From an uncultured Actinomyces sp. (lineage in GTDB: Bacteria; Actinomycetota; Actinomycetes; Actinomycetales; Actinomycetaceae), in assembly GCA_937926415.1 (NCBI GenBank), contig CALBAF010000026.1, positions 1 to 6,641 on the forward strand: a stretch of 6,641 nucleotides of DNA, given 5' to 3'. The notes under the pieces are model-generated. The model did not search any database. It saw only the letters and a program-made list of their open reading frames with translations, and was not told the origin of the DNA. The translations under genes were made by a program, and so were the position numbers. Positions 1 to 6,371 of the stretch are shown here, piece by piece. Each line of letters begins with the position of its first letter. Position 1 is the first letter of the stretch.

Positions 1-173
1 TTGTCGCCGCGAGCGTCGCGGGCGAACCACGTCGCCAGCTCGGATTCGTGGCCGAGCCGGGTCAGGCCGGCTGCGACGTTGAGCATCGATCCCCCGACGA
101 CCTCGACGGGTTCACTGTTCGGGCGGGTGATCTCGTCGATGAGAGCTTCCCCGATATTCACGATCCTAGTCAT
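1..173 (-). CDS. PfkB-family sugar kinase, probable fructokinase (N-terminal fragment, cut by window edge)
   Basis: Only the first 57 residues are visible; the gene continues off the left edge. They begin MTRIVNIGEALIDEI and contain GGSMLNVAAGLTRLG (residues 27-41), followed by LATWFARDARGD. This is the N-terminal layout of PfkB/ribokinase-family kinases: a first beta strand leading to GEALID, then the GG-x-x-x-NVA-x-x-x-x-RLG signature that contributes to the sugar-binding face. Family members transfer phosphate from ATP to a sugar in the cytoplasm. The match to fructokinase-type members (GEALIDE, GGSxLNVA) makes fructose the first guess, giving fructose 6-phosphate, but ribose or another hexose cannot be excluded from a fragment. 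The ATG lies inside the end of the upstream transporter gene: ATGACTAG holds both this start and the transporter's TAG stop, an 8-bp overlap that suggests translational coupling. The catalytic Asp and the second PfkB signature lie outside the window. Confidence 0.85.
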   Translation of the reverse strand, partial: MTRIVNIGEALIDEITRPNSEPVEVVGGSMLNVAAGLTRLGHESELATWFARDARGD

Positions 174-1632
174 TGGTCAACCCCAGCTTCTCTTCCATTT
201 CTTCGAGCGGAATGCCCTTGGTTTCAGGCATGACCTTCAGCACCCAGAATAGCTGACCAACCATCGCGAGGAAGAAGATTCCAAAAGCGTAGCCACCACC
301 GAGTTTATCGGTGAGCACAGGGAAGGCATAGGTGGTAATGAAGGCAAACACCCAGTGCGTGAGAGAGCCCAGAGACTGGCCACGGGCGCGCACGCGGTTG
401 GGGAAGATCTCGGAGATGAACACCCAGATGACGGAGCCCTGACCGAAGGCATGCGACGCGATGAAGCCGAGGAGGCCGAGGAGGATCAGCCACACGGGAG
501 CGGCGCTGCCCTCCTCGAAGTAGCCGCCCTCGTATGCAAACATCATGCCTGCGAGGAAGCCGAGCGAGATCAGGTAACCAACGGAGCCAACGATCATCAG
601 CTGGCGACGGCCGATGCGGTCGATGACGGTCAGGGCCGCCATGGTGGCGACCAGGTTCATGAGACCGACGATGACGGAACCGATGTAGGGGAAGGCATCT
701 CCCAGGACTGCGGCGCCGCCCGCGAGCTTCATGACCTTGGGTGCGTAGTAGAGGATCGCGTTGATGCCGGAGAGCTGGTTGAACATCGCAATGCAGAAGG
801 CCATGAGGATGACTTTGCGGTAGCGGCGCGTGAAGAAGGAGACCTTGCCGCCGGCGGCGTCCTCGGCAATCTGCGCCTTCATCTCGCCGATCTGCTCGTC
901 GCACTCGGCCTGCGAGGTCGTGAGGCGCTCGGAGATCGTGACGGCGAGTTCTTCGCGGCCGTGGGCGAGCAGCCAGCGCGGAGTCTCGGGGACTGTGGCC
1001 AGGAAGATCAGGAAGAACACGGCGGGCACGGCCATGACGCCGAGCATCCACCGCCACGCGGTCTCCTCGTGCGCGATCTCGCGGATAACCGCGTTCGAGG
1101 CGTAGGCCAGGAGGATACCGAAGACGATGTTGAACTGGACGAGGCCTACCAGGCGACCACGCACGCGGGCAGGCGCGATTTCGGCGGTGTAGATGGGCGC
1201 CACCACGGAGGACAGGCCCACGCCAACGCCGCCGAGGAATCGGAAGATCATGAAGAAGGTGATCGGGAAGGAGGACGAGGCCGAGACCGTTCCATCCATT
1301 GCCGTCACCAGCGTGGGCAGCGGGGCCAGGGCGGTCGCGAGGGCGCCGACGCCGAAGAGGATGCCGATCCAGAAGAGGATGGGCTTGCGACCGAAGCGAT
1401 CGGCTAGGTTACCGGCAACGATGGCACCAGCGATCGTGCCGATGGTCGCGATGGCAACGAGCATGCCCTCGCCCGTGGAGGACAGGGCGTAGAGCTCGGT
1501 GAGCTTTTCTTCCGCGCCGGAAATCACCGCGGTGTCAAAACCGAAGAGCAGGCCACCGAGGGAGGCGACGATGGCGCTTCGAATGACCAGGGGCGGAATG
1601 GATCGAGATGGTGCTGACGACTGAGATGTCAT
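166..1632 (-). CDS. MFS sugar porter (sugar:H+ symporter, XylE/GLUT-like)
   Basis: A 488-aa integral membrane protein, the usual length for the MFS sugar porter family, predicted to form 12 helices with a central cytoplasmic loop (about 223-272). Family motifs appear in order: GFDTAVISGA (31-40), DRFGRK (78-83), RFLGGVGVG (131-139), PETPRWLL (215-222), NQLSGINAILYYAP (285-298), DRIGRR (338-343), SEIFPNRVRARGQ (407-419) and PETKG (469-473). Asp33 and Arg131 align with the proton-coupling Asp27/Arg133 pair of E. coli XylE, so proton symport is likely. Relative to XylE, the first Gln of QQxxGIN is Asn285, and by eye alignment sugar-site Trp392 and Gln415 correspond to Gln398 and His426, so the substrate is probably not xylose. 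Overlap with a downstream PfkB kinase points to fructose or another hexose. The ATG at 1632 is preferred over one at 1665 because GGAG sits 5 nt before it; the longer form adds only 11 residues and lacks a placed SD. A FadR-type palindrome lies 75 bp upstream. Confidence 0.93.
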   Translation of the reverse strand: MTSQSSAPSRSIPPLVIRSAIVASLGGLLFGFDTAVISGAEEKLTELYALSSTGEGMLVAIATIGTIAGAIVAGNLADRFGRKPILFWIGILFGVGALATALAPLPTLVTAMDGTVSASSSFPITFFMIFRFLGGVGVGLSSVVAPIYTAEIAPARVRGRLVGLVQFNIVFGILLAYASNAVIREIAHEETAWRWMLGVMAVPAVFFLIFLATVPETPRWLLAHGREELAVTISERLTTSQAECDEQIGEMKAQIAEDAAGGKVSFFTRRYRKVILMAFCIAMFNQLSGINAILYYAPKVMKLAGGAAVLGDAFPYIGSVIVGLMNLVATMAALTVIDRIGRRQLMIVGSVGYLISLGFLAGMMFAYEGGYFEEGSAAPVWLILLGLLGFIASHAFGQGSVIWVFISEIFPNRVRARGQSLGSLTHWVFAFITTYAFPVLTDKLGGGYAFGIFFLAMVGQLFWVLKVMPETKGIPLEEMEEKLGLTND

Positions 1633-1637
1633 GCTGG

Positions 1638-1641
1638 CTCC
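1638..1641 (-). promoter_or_regulatory. Shine-Dalgarno for the MFS transporter
   Basis: GGAG is read on the minus strand, 5 nt before the ATG at 1632. It decides the start, because the in-frame ATG at 1665 has only AGGA about 14 nt upstream. Confidence 0.6.
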
Positions 1642-1707
1642 GCACTGTGAAGAGGGGACGCGCATGGCGCCGAGGCCGTTCCTGCCTCTGTCGCGAGCCT
1701 AAGAAAT

Positions 1708-1725
1708 TAATTGGTCGGACAATTA
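1708..1725. promoter_or_regulatory. Putative GntR/FadR-type operator upstream of the sugar transporter
   Basis: TAATTGGTCGGACAATTA is an 18-bp palindrome with perfect 6-bp arms (TAATTG/CAATTA) and 14 of 18 positions symmetric. Its core TGGTCGGACAA (1712-1722) fits TNGTNNNACNA on both strands, the consensus described for FadR-subfamily GntR regulators such as LldR of Corynebacterium. It lies 75 bp upstream of the transporter start. On the minus strand TTGTCC inside it could act as a -35 box with TAGGCT 15 nt downstream, but this promoter match is poor. I infer that a sugar- or acid-responsive repressor controls the transporter-kinase operon. The regulator gene is not in the window. Confidence 0.55.
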
Positions 1726-1740
1726 GGACCTAAGGAGCGG

Positions 1741-1850
1741 TTATGTGAAAACTGAAAAGAAAATAGAACGAAAAGCGCCCACGAGAAAAGAAAAAGTAAC
1801 GACGGTAACACAAGGGGATCCGCGGAAACATCCACCATGCGAAACGACGA
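1741..1850 (-). other. AT-rich, pyrimidine-biased intergenic leader between the GNAT operon and the sugar operon
   Basis: On the minus strand this segment carries repeated T tracts interrupted by C (ACTTTTTCTTTTCTCG, then CTATTTTCTTTTCAG), standing out sharply from the GC-rich surroundings. It follows the TGA of the second GNAT gene and precedes the operator. It may combine the end of the GNAT transcript with an UP-element-like promoter region for the transporter. I do not find a good stem immediately before the T tract, only a weak GGAT/ATCC pairing around 1815-1835, so I do not call an intrinsic terminator. Confidence 0.35.
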
Positions 1851-2873
1851 TCAAATCTCGATCGCGTAGAGCCTCGTCTGGCCGACCGTGCGGAAGCCGA
1901 GGTAGTCGTAGATGGCGAGAGCGCCCGTGTGATTCGCAGAGCCCACGCCCGTGCCCGCACGATCCATGCCGTCGCGCTTCTGCGCCCACATCGAGGCCAG
2001 GATGAGCGCGTCCGCGACGCGGCTCTCGCGCCACTGGGACAGGACACCCAGCTGGTCGATGTAGCCCTCGCGCCAGCCCAAAGCAGCCCAATCCTGCTCA
2101 TAGCGCGAGGCCAAGAGGAAGCCGGCGACGCGGGGACGGTCCCCCGTCCGGTCGACGGCCACGAACGACCATTCGGGAGCGAAGGCCGTGCGCCCCTGCA
2201 TCCACTGCTCCTGGGTGAGCGGGGGCCGACCCCACTCGGACTCGTTGAGGCGGTTAGCCGCGCGCAAGGCGGGTTCCTCCCACTGGGGACCCCAGGCCTC
2301 GATACTCATGTACGAGCCCAGGTCAGGAACCGGCGGAAGACCCTCCAAGGACGCGCGCAGCTCATAGTAGGTGCGCGTCCAGCGGAAGCCATGAACCTTC
2401 AGCTGCGCCTCGAGATCATCCTGGCCGGTCTCGACGTGACAGGTGATCTGAGCGGGAGCGTCACCCTCAACCTCGGCCAGCATCTGGCGGGCAGTACCCT
2501 CCTGCCAGTCGACGATCGCGTTACCGAGGCCGATTCGCCGAAAGTCGGGGTCCACTCCCCCAACGCACACGCACTCCACGCGCCCCGGGAAACGCAGGAC
2601 CACCTGAGCAAAGGCAACGATGCGACCCGCTGCGATGCCCTTGCGGGCAATCCCGACGAGGCCTCGCCACTGCGAGGCACCCGAGAGCATCTCCTCAACC
2701 TCGTCCGGGCTGGTGCGATACGGCGGGTTATCGCGGGCCTCCATGCGGGCGAACAGAGCGGACAGGCCATCGTGGTGGGCAGCCGTCAACGACTCCCATT
2801 CGATCCCATGATGTTCGCCCGGGAAGGGGACGACCTCGGGGGCATTTGCTCGCTGCGCGAGAGGAATGCTCAT
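1851..2873 (-). CDS. Tandem-domain GNAT acetyltransferase, copy 2 (downstream paralogue)
   Basis: A 340-aa soluble protein with two GNAT folds, about residues 24-175 and 186-340. The first domain has acetyl-CoA motif A as DPDFRRIGLGNAI (108-120; R112, G115, G117) followed by WQEGTARQML (123-132). The second has WSFVAVD (235-241), a motif A region with WRESRVADAL (281-290) in which the central Gly is replaced by Arg285, and a classical motif B/C end, GSANHTGALAIYDYLGF (311-327). Enzymes of this superfamily move an acetyl group from acetyl-CoA to an amine; the acceptor here is unknown. It is a clear paralogue of the gene just upstream, with motif A at exactly the same residue numbers. The two are 18 bp apart and certainly share a transcript. 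The ATG at 2873 is backed by AAGGAGG 5 nt upstream. Mycothiol synthase MshD also has two GNAT domains, but I see no specific MshD signature. Confidence 0.88.
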   Translation of the reverse strand: MSIPLAQRANAPEVVPFPGEHHGIEWESLTAAHHDGLSALFARMEARDNPPYRTSPDEVEEMLSGASQWRGLVGIARKGIAAGRIVAFAQVVLRFPGRVECVCVGGVDPDFRRIGLGNAIVDWQEGTARQMLAEVEGDAPAQITCHVETGQDDLEAQLKVHGFRWTRTYYELRASLEGLPPVPDLGSYMSIEAWGPQWEEPALRAANRLNESEWGRPPLTQEQWMQGRTAFAPEWSFVAVDRTGDRPRVAGFLLASRYEQDWAALGWREGYIDQLGVLSQWRESRVADALILASMWAQKRDGMDRAGTGVGSANHTGALAIYDYLGFRTVGQTRLYAIEI

Positions 2874-2878
2874 GCACG

Positions 2879-2885
2879 CCTCCTT
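2879..2885 (-). promoter_or_regulatory. Strong Shine-Dalgarno (AAGGAGG) for the second GNAT gene
   Basis: A full anti-16S match, AAGGAGG on the minus strand, sits in the 18-bp gap between the two GNAT genes, 5 nt before the ATG at 2873. It is the best ribosome binding site in the window and suggests that the downstream copy is translated at least as well as the upstream one. Confidence 0.8.
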
Positions 2886-2891
2886 CCGTCC

Positions 2892-3911
2892 CTACTGGTC
2901 GATCGTGTAGTAAACCTCGGCGGCCTCGTCCACGAAGCCTAGGTGTTCGTAAATCTTATGCGCTCCATCCGGGCTCGACATGTCAACGTCGAGGCCAATG
3001 CGCGACGCGCCAGACGCGGATGCCGCGGCGACAGCGTGCCCGACGAGGGCGCTCGCAATGGAGCGTCCGCGGTGGGCCTCAGCGACGCCGAGCAGGTAGA
3101 TGTACGCCTCGGGGCGACCCGTCGCCACCCAGCGCTGAGCGGGGCGACCGGTAATCGCGTAGCCGACGACCTCGCCCTGAGCATCCACGGCCACGAACGA
3201 CCAGCGCGGATCGAAGTGGTTCATCGCGTCATCCCACCACAGGTCGCGCAGCGGCGAACGGAACGCCTGCTGGAAGGCTTCCATGTGGATGGCACGGATC
3301 TGCTCCTGCGGAACCTCGTTCCACGGCAGGATGCGGTATCCGTGGCGCGCAGGCACGGGCACCTCGCCGCCGGCCAGATCGCGGTACATGACCTGATACG
3401 TGCGCTTAGCGAAGAAACCGGCCGCGATGTAGAGGCGGCGACGATCGGTCATGTGCGCGTCGACGAGGTTCGAGATCGACGCGGGCACCTCGGACTCGGC
3501 GCCGAAAGCTTCGACGAGCATCTGTCGGGCGCGACCGTCCTGCCAGTAGAGCAAAGCCCGGCCCACGCCTCGGCCACGCCAGTGCGGGTGGATGAAGGCG
3601 CTGACGACGGCGGTCGCGGCCTCGTGAATCCCGCGCAGGACGCGCACGGACGCCACCGCGCAAATGTTTCGCTTCGCGTCCAGGCCGACGATCGTGTCGA
3701 CCCAGTCGCGCCCGTTCTCGCCTTCCATCATGTCCGCGATGTCGTCGACGGAGGTGCGCCGAATGGCGTTGTCGTCGTCTTCGATCAGGGAGATGAGCGC
3801 GTACACGGCGGGCGCGTCACGGCCGATCATGGGCCGCCAGCGCAACCCGAGGTGATTGCCCGGGTACGGGACGGACCCGGGCGGCGTGAGTCGCTGCGCA
3901 AGTCCTGTCAT
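2892..3911 (-). CDS. Tandem-domain GNAT acetyltransferase, copy 1 (upstream paralogue)
   Basis: A 339-aa soluble protein with two GNAT folds (about residues 24-178 and 190-339). The first domain holds a textbook acetyl-CoA pyrophosphate loop, HPHWRGRGVGRALL (108-121; RGRGVG at 112-117), then WQDGRARQML (123-132). The second has WSFVAVD (237-243), YLLGVAEAHRGRSIASAL (272-289), where the loop Gly is Ser284, and a C-terminal GAHKIYEHLGF (316-326). The canonical loop is therefore in the N-terminal domain while the C-terminal one is degenerate. Expected role: acetyl-CoA-dependent N-acetylation in the cytoplasm, acceptor unknown. The start at 3911 has AGGA 8 nt upstream, and no better start is seen. 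It is the first gene of a two-gene operon with its paralogue, beginning 103 bp after the parE stop, so readthrough from parE is possible as well as its own promoter. Confidence 0.88.
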   Translation of the reverse strand: MTGLAQRLTPPGSVPYPGNHLGLRWRPMIGRDAPAVYALISLIEDDDNAIRRTSVDDIADMMEGENGRDWVDTIVGLDAKRNICAVASVRVLRGIHEAATAVVSAFIHPHWRGRGVGRALLYWQDGRARQMLVEAFGAESEVPASISNLVDAHMTDRRRLYIAAGFFAKRTYQVMYRDLAGGEVPVPARHGYRILPWNEVPQEQIRAIHMEAFQQAFRSPLRDLWWDDAMNHFDPRWSFVAVDAQGEVVGYAITGRPAQRWVATGRPEAYIYLLGVAEAHRGRSIASALVGHAVAAASASGASRIGLDVDMSSPDGAHKIYEHLGFVDEAAEVYYTIDQ

Positions 3912-3952
3912 GGCAGATATCCTACCGGCTAACAGGGCCTTTAGTCACACTG

Positions 3953-3976
3953 GCGCTTGACATTTGGTCAACGCGC
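3953..3976. repeat. Inverted repeat in the parE-GNAT intergenic region
   Basis: The core TTGAC-ATTTG-GTCAA (3957-3971) has perfect 5-bp arms, extended by GCGC on both sides with a single bulged C at 3972. A competing pairing, GCGCGTG (3973-3979) with CA-G-CGCGC (3990-3997), shares the middle GCGC. There is no T tract after either on the minus strand, so neither is a standard intrinsic terminator. On the minus strand TTGACC (3971-3966) could be a -35 box for the GNAT operon, but no good -10 lies 16-19 nt downstream. It could be an operator, a weak terminator or an RNA processing signal. Confidence 0.35.
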
Positions 3977-4014
3977 GTGAACGTTTGTGCAGCGCGCGGG
4001 GATTTTTGCCCTGA

Positions 4015-6123
4015 TTACGCGTCGATTCGCGTACGATCCAGCCCCGCCGACTCCTCGACAATGAACTCCTTGCGCGGACCCACGGTCGAACCCATGAGCA
4101 GCTCGAACACGTCCTCGGCCTGGCGCAGGGCCTCCTCATCCGCCAGCGTGATGCGGCGCAGCGAGCGGTGCGCCCGGTCCATCGTGGTCTCCGCGAGCTG
4201 GTCAGCGTCCATCTCACCCAGGCCCTTGTACCGCTGGATGGGTTCCTTCCACGTGCGGCCCGAGCGACGCAGGGCGGCGAGCTTACGATGTAGCTCATCC
4301 TCAGAGTAGGTGTAGATGTACTCGCGCTTCTTGCGTCCCTTGCCCGCGACCTCGATGCGGTGCAGGGGCGGGACGGCGGCGTAGATGCGGCCGGCCTCGA
4401 CCATGGGGCGCATGTAGCGGAAGAACAGTGTCAGCAGCAGGGTGCGGATGTGCGCGCCGTCCACGTCGGCGTCGGTCATGAGGATGACCTTGCCGTAGCG
4501 AGCCTGAGACAGGTCGAAGGTGCGGCCCGAGCCCGCGCCGATCACCTGGATGATGTTGGCGCACTCGGCGTTGGCCAGCATGTCTGCGGTCGAGGCCTTC
4601 TGCACGTTGAGGATCTTGCCTCGAATCGGGAACAGGGCCTGGTAGTGGGAGTTGCGGGCGGCCTTGGCCGTGCCCAGGGCGGAGTCGCCCTCGACGATGA
4701 AAAGCTCGGTCTCCTCGACGTCCTCGAGGCGGCAGTCCGCGAGCTTGGCGGGCAGCGAGGAGGTTTCGAGCGCGTTCTTCTTGCGGGAGATTTCCTTATG
4801 CAGTCGTGCGGAGACACGAGCCTTCATCTCGCCGACGACCTTCTCCATGAGGAGGGAGGTCTGCTGCTTATCGTCACGCTTGGAGGAGGCGAACTTGGCC
4901 TTGAGCCAGTCAGAGACCACGCGGTTGACGACGGTGCGGATCTGGGGCGTGCCCAGCGTTTCCTTGGTCTGCCCCTCGAACTGAGGCTCGGGGAAGCGCA
5001 CGGTGATGACGGCGGTCATGCCGGCCTGGACATCGTCCTTTTCGGGGCGCCCGTCCTTCGCGCCGACCTTGAGCTTACGGGCGTTCTTGTCGATCGCGGC
5101 GCGCAGGGTCTTGAGGACAGCCTGCTCGAAGCCGGTGACGTGGGTGCCGCCCTTGGGGGTGGCGATGATGTTGACGAAAGACTGGACGGTCGTGTCGTAG
5201 CCGATGCCCCAGCGCAGCGCAATGTCAACCTCGCAGGTGCGCTCGACCTCGGTGGCGCGCAGGTGCCCGGTCTCGGAGTCCAGGGCCTGCACGGTCTCGT
5301 TATAGCTGCCCTCGCCCGTGATGTGCCAGGTGTCGGTGACGGGGCCGTCGGAGGCGAGCCAGTTCGCGAAGTCGACGACGCCGCCGTCGAAGCGGAAGCT
5401 CTCGTGGAGCTCCTCTTCGCCGCGCTCGTCGTAGCAGTTGATGGTCAGGCCGGGCACGAGGAACGCGGTCTGGCGGGCGCGCGCCAGCAGGTTCTCCCAG
5501 GAGAAGCCCTCGGTGGCCGGGAAGATCTGGAAGTCCGCCCAAAAACGCACGCGCGTGCCGGTCTGGGTTTTCTTCACCTTGCCGACGGTCTTGAGGGTCG
5601 AGCCGTCCACGAAGGGCTTGAAGGGCGAGTTGGGGGTGCGCTGCTTCGAGTCGTCGAATTCGCCGGGCTCGCCGCGACGGAAGCACATCTCGTGGGTCTT
5701 GCCGCCGCGATCAACCTGCACGTCGAGGCGGGCCGACAGTGCGTTGACGACGGAGGCACCGACGCCGTGGAGGCCGCCCGAGGCCGCGTAGGAGCCGCCG
5801 CCGAACTTACCGCCGGCGTGGAGCTTGGTGTAGACGACCTCGACGCCCGTCAGGCCTTGGCCGGGCACGATGTCGACGGGGATGCCTCGGCCATTGTCGG
5901 CGACGGAGGCGGAGTGGTCGGGGTGCAGGCGCACGTCGATCGTGTCGCAGTGACCTTCGAGGGCCTCGTCGACCGCGTTGTCGATGATCTCCCAGAGGCA
6001 GTGCATGAGGCCCCGGTGGTCGGTCGAGCCGATGTACATGCCGGGGCGTTTGCGCACGGCTTCGAGCCCCTCGAGGACCGAGAGGTGCCGTGCGTTGTAG
6101 TCGGATGCGTCGGTAGGAGTCAC
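4015..6123 (-). CDS. parE: DNA topoisomerase IV subunit B (ParE), actinobacterial type
   Basis: This is the ATPase and TOPRIM subunit of a type IIA topoisomerase; with ParC it decatenates and relaxes chromosomes using ATP. From the GTG at 6123 it has 702 residues. Its GHKL ATPase domain has WEIIDNAVDEALEG (catalytic E45, Mg-binding N49), DNGRGIP (77-82) and GGLHGVGASVVNALS (116-130). The transducer has switch lysine QTK (385-387). TOPRIM has VEGDSALGTAK (477-487), PIRGKILNVQKA (499-510), DADVDGAHIR (551-560) and RYKGLGEMDADQLAETTMD (631-649), ending RTRIDA. The SALGTAK form, in place of the GyrB AGGSAK form, and the QTKETLGT motif resemble Streptomyces ParE (recalled as about 707 aa) more than GyrB, and there is no dnaA/recF neighbourhood. 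Starts at ATG 6135 (706 aa) or 6132 (705 aa) are possible; none has an SD. GTG is favoured because TATGAT lies 7 nt before it. No parC is visible in the window. Confidence 0.94.
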   Translation of the reverse strand: MTPTDASDYNARHLSVLEGLEAVRKRPGMYIGSTDHRGLMHCLWEIIDNAVDEALEGHCDTIDVRLHPDHSASVADNGRGIPVDIVPGQGLTGVEVVYTKLHAGGKFGGGSYAASGGLHGVGASVVNALSARLDVQVDRGGKTHEMCFRRGEPGEFDDSKQRTPNSPFKPFVDGSTLKTVGKVKKTQTGTRVRFWADFQIFPATEGFSWENLLARARQTAFLVPGLTINCYDERGEEELHESFRFDGGVVDFANWLASDGPVTDTWHITGEGSYNETVQALDSETGHLRATEVERTCEVDIALRWGIGYDTTVQSFVNIIATPKGGTHVTGFEQAVLKTLRAAIDKNARKLKVGAKDGRPEKDDVQAGMTAVITVRFPEPQFEGQTKETLGTPQIRTVVNRVVSDWLKAKFASSKRDDKQQTSLLMEKVVGEMKARVSARLHKEISRKKNALETSSLPAKLADCRLEDVEETELFIVEGDSALGTAKAARNSHYQALFPIRGKILNVQKASTADMLANAECANIIQVIGAGSGRTFDLSQARYGKVILMTDADVDGAHIRTLLLTLFFRYMRPMVEAGRIYAAVPPLHRIEVAGKGRKKREYIYTYSEDELHRKLAALRRSGRTWKEPIQRYKGLGEMDADQLAETTMDRAHRSLRRITLADEEALRQAEDVFELLMGSTVGPRKEFIVEESAGLDRTRIDA

Positions 6124-6130
6124 GATGTGC

Positions 6131-6136
6131 ATCATA
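6131..6136 (-). promoter_or_regulatory. Putative -10 element for a leaderless parE transcript
   Basis: TATGAT on the minus strand matches TATAAT at 5 of 6 positions and ends 7 nt before the GTG at 6123, so transcription would begin at or very near that codon. No -35 hexamer of quality is seen 16-19 nt upstream (CCACAA at 17 nt), and no Shine-Dalgarno precedes any candidate start. Leaderless mRNAs driven by a good -10 alone are common in actinobacteria. The hexamer overlaps the two in-frame ATG codons, which would make these promoter rather than coding. Confidence 0.5.
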
Positions 6137-6288
6137 TGTGGGTCAACGCTCGTTTGTGGCCAACGGTGCGCGTGGCGCGGGTTCTGGGATGCTTTCCACG
6201 ATTGACGAGGCCGGGGCCAGATCGCACTGGTGGGCACGCTTTCGGGGCGGATCGGGTCTGTGGTTGGAGGGATTTCCACTCCCCCGTT

Positions 6289-6303
6289 CCACTGTGTCAG
6301 TGG
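6289..6303. repeat. Perfect palindrome in the divergent parE/DUF7455 intergenic region
   Basis: CCACTGTGTCAGTGG has perfect 6-bp arms around a TGT centre. TTCCACT overlaps its left edge (6287-6293) and is repeated 13 bp earlier (6274-6280). It lies 69 bp before the small protein's ATG and 166 bp before the parE start. It could be an operator for either gene or form a hairpin in a 5' leader. I do not recognise the regulator. Confidence 0.4.
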
Positions 6304-6371
6304 TCGGGCGGTCGATTGCGCCCCGGGTGAACAGGGGTGCGCGGCGCGGGGTGATGGTGTGTGATGGAAGC

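Noticed and set aside
1633..1665. Upstream ATG at 1665 for the MFS transporter
   Set aside because: It has no properly spaced Shine-Dalgarno, whereas the ATG at 1632 has GGAG 5 nt upstream; the extra 11 residues have no membrane or family feature.
1801..1850. Intrinsic terminator after the second GNAT gene
   Set aside because: The only pairings (GGAT/ATCC and the short CCGCGG) are weak and not directly followed by the T tract; GTTAC repeated around 1797-1810 is a direct repeat, not an inverted one.
2157..3205. A 17-nt identical stretch (acggccacgaacgacca) in both GNAT genes as a possible mobile repeat
   Set aside because: It encodes the shared WSFVAVD motif of the two paralogues, so common ancestry and similar codon use explain it.
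1851..3911. Calling either double-GNAT gene mycothiol synthase (mshD)
   Set aside because: The two-domain layout is similar, but the best acetyl-CoA loop is in the N-terminal domain, the C-terminal loop is degenerate in both, there are two copies, and no mycothiol genes are in the window.
4015..6123. Calling the topoisomerase gene gyrB
   Set aside because: EGDSALGTAK, QTKETLGT and the RTRIDA end match actinobacterial ParE rather than GyrB, and the usual dnaA-dnaN-recF-gyrB neighbourhood is absent.
4360..6330. A 656-codon open frame on the plus strand opposite parE
   Set aside because: It is a GC-driven shadow: its translation is low-complexity (Gly, Val, Asp and Ala rich), has no family motif, and lies antisense to an unmistakable parE. 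Similar long plus-strand frames opposite the transporter (355-1407) and the two GNAT genes (1929-2942, 2943-3932) were rejected for the same reason.
6138..6371. Longer form (149 aa) of the DUF7455-like protein
   Set aside because: The added sequence shows no family similarity, would overlap the parE promoter, and lacks a ribosome binding site.
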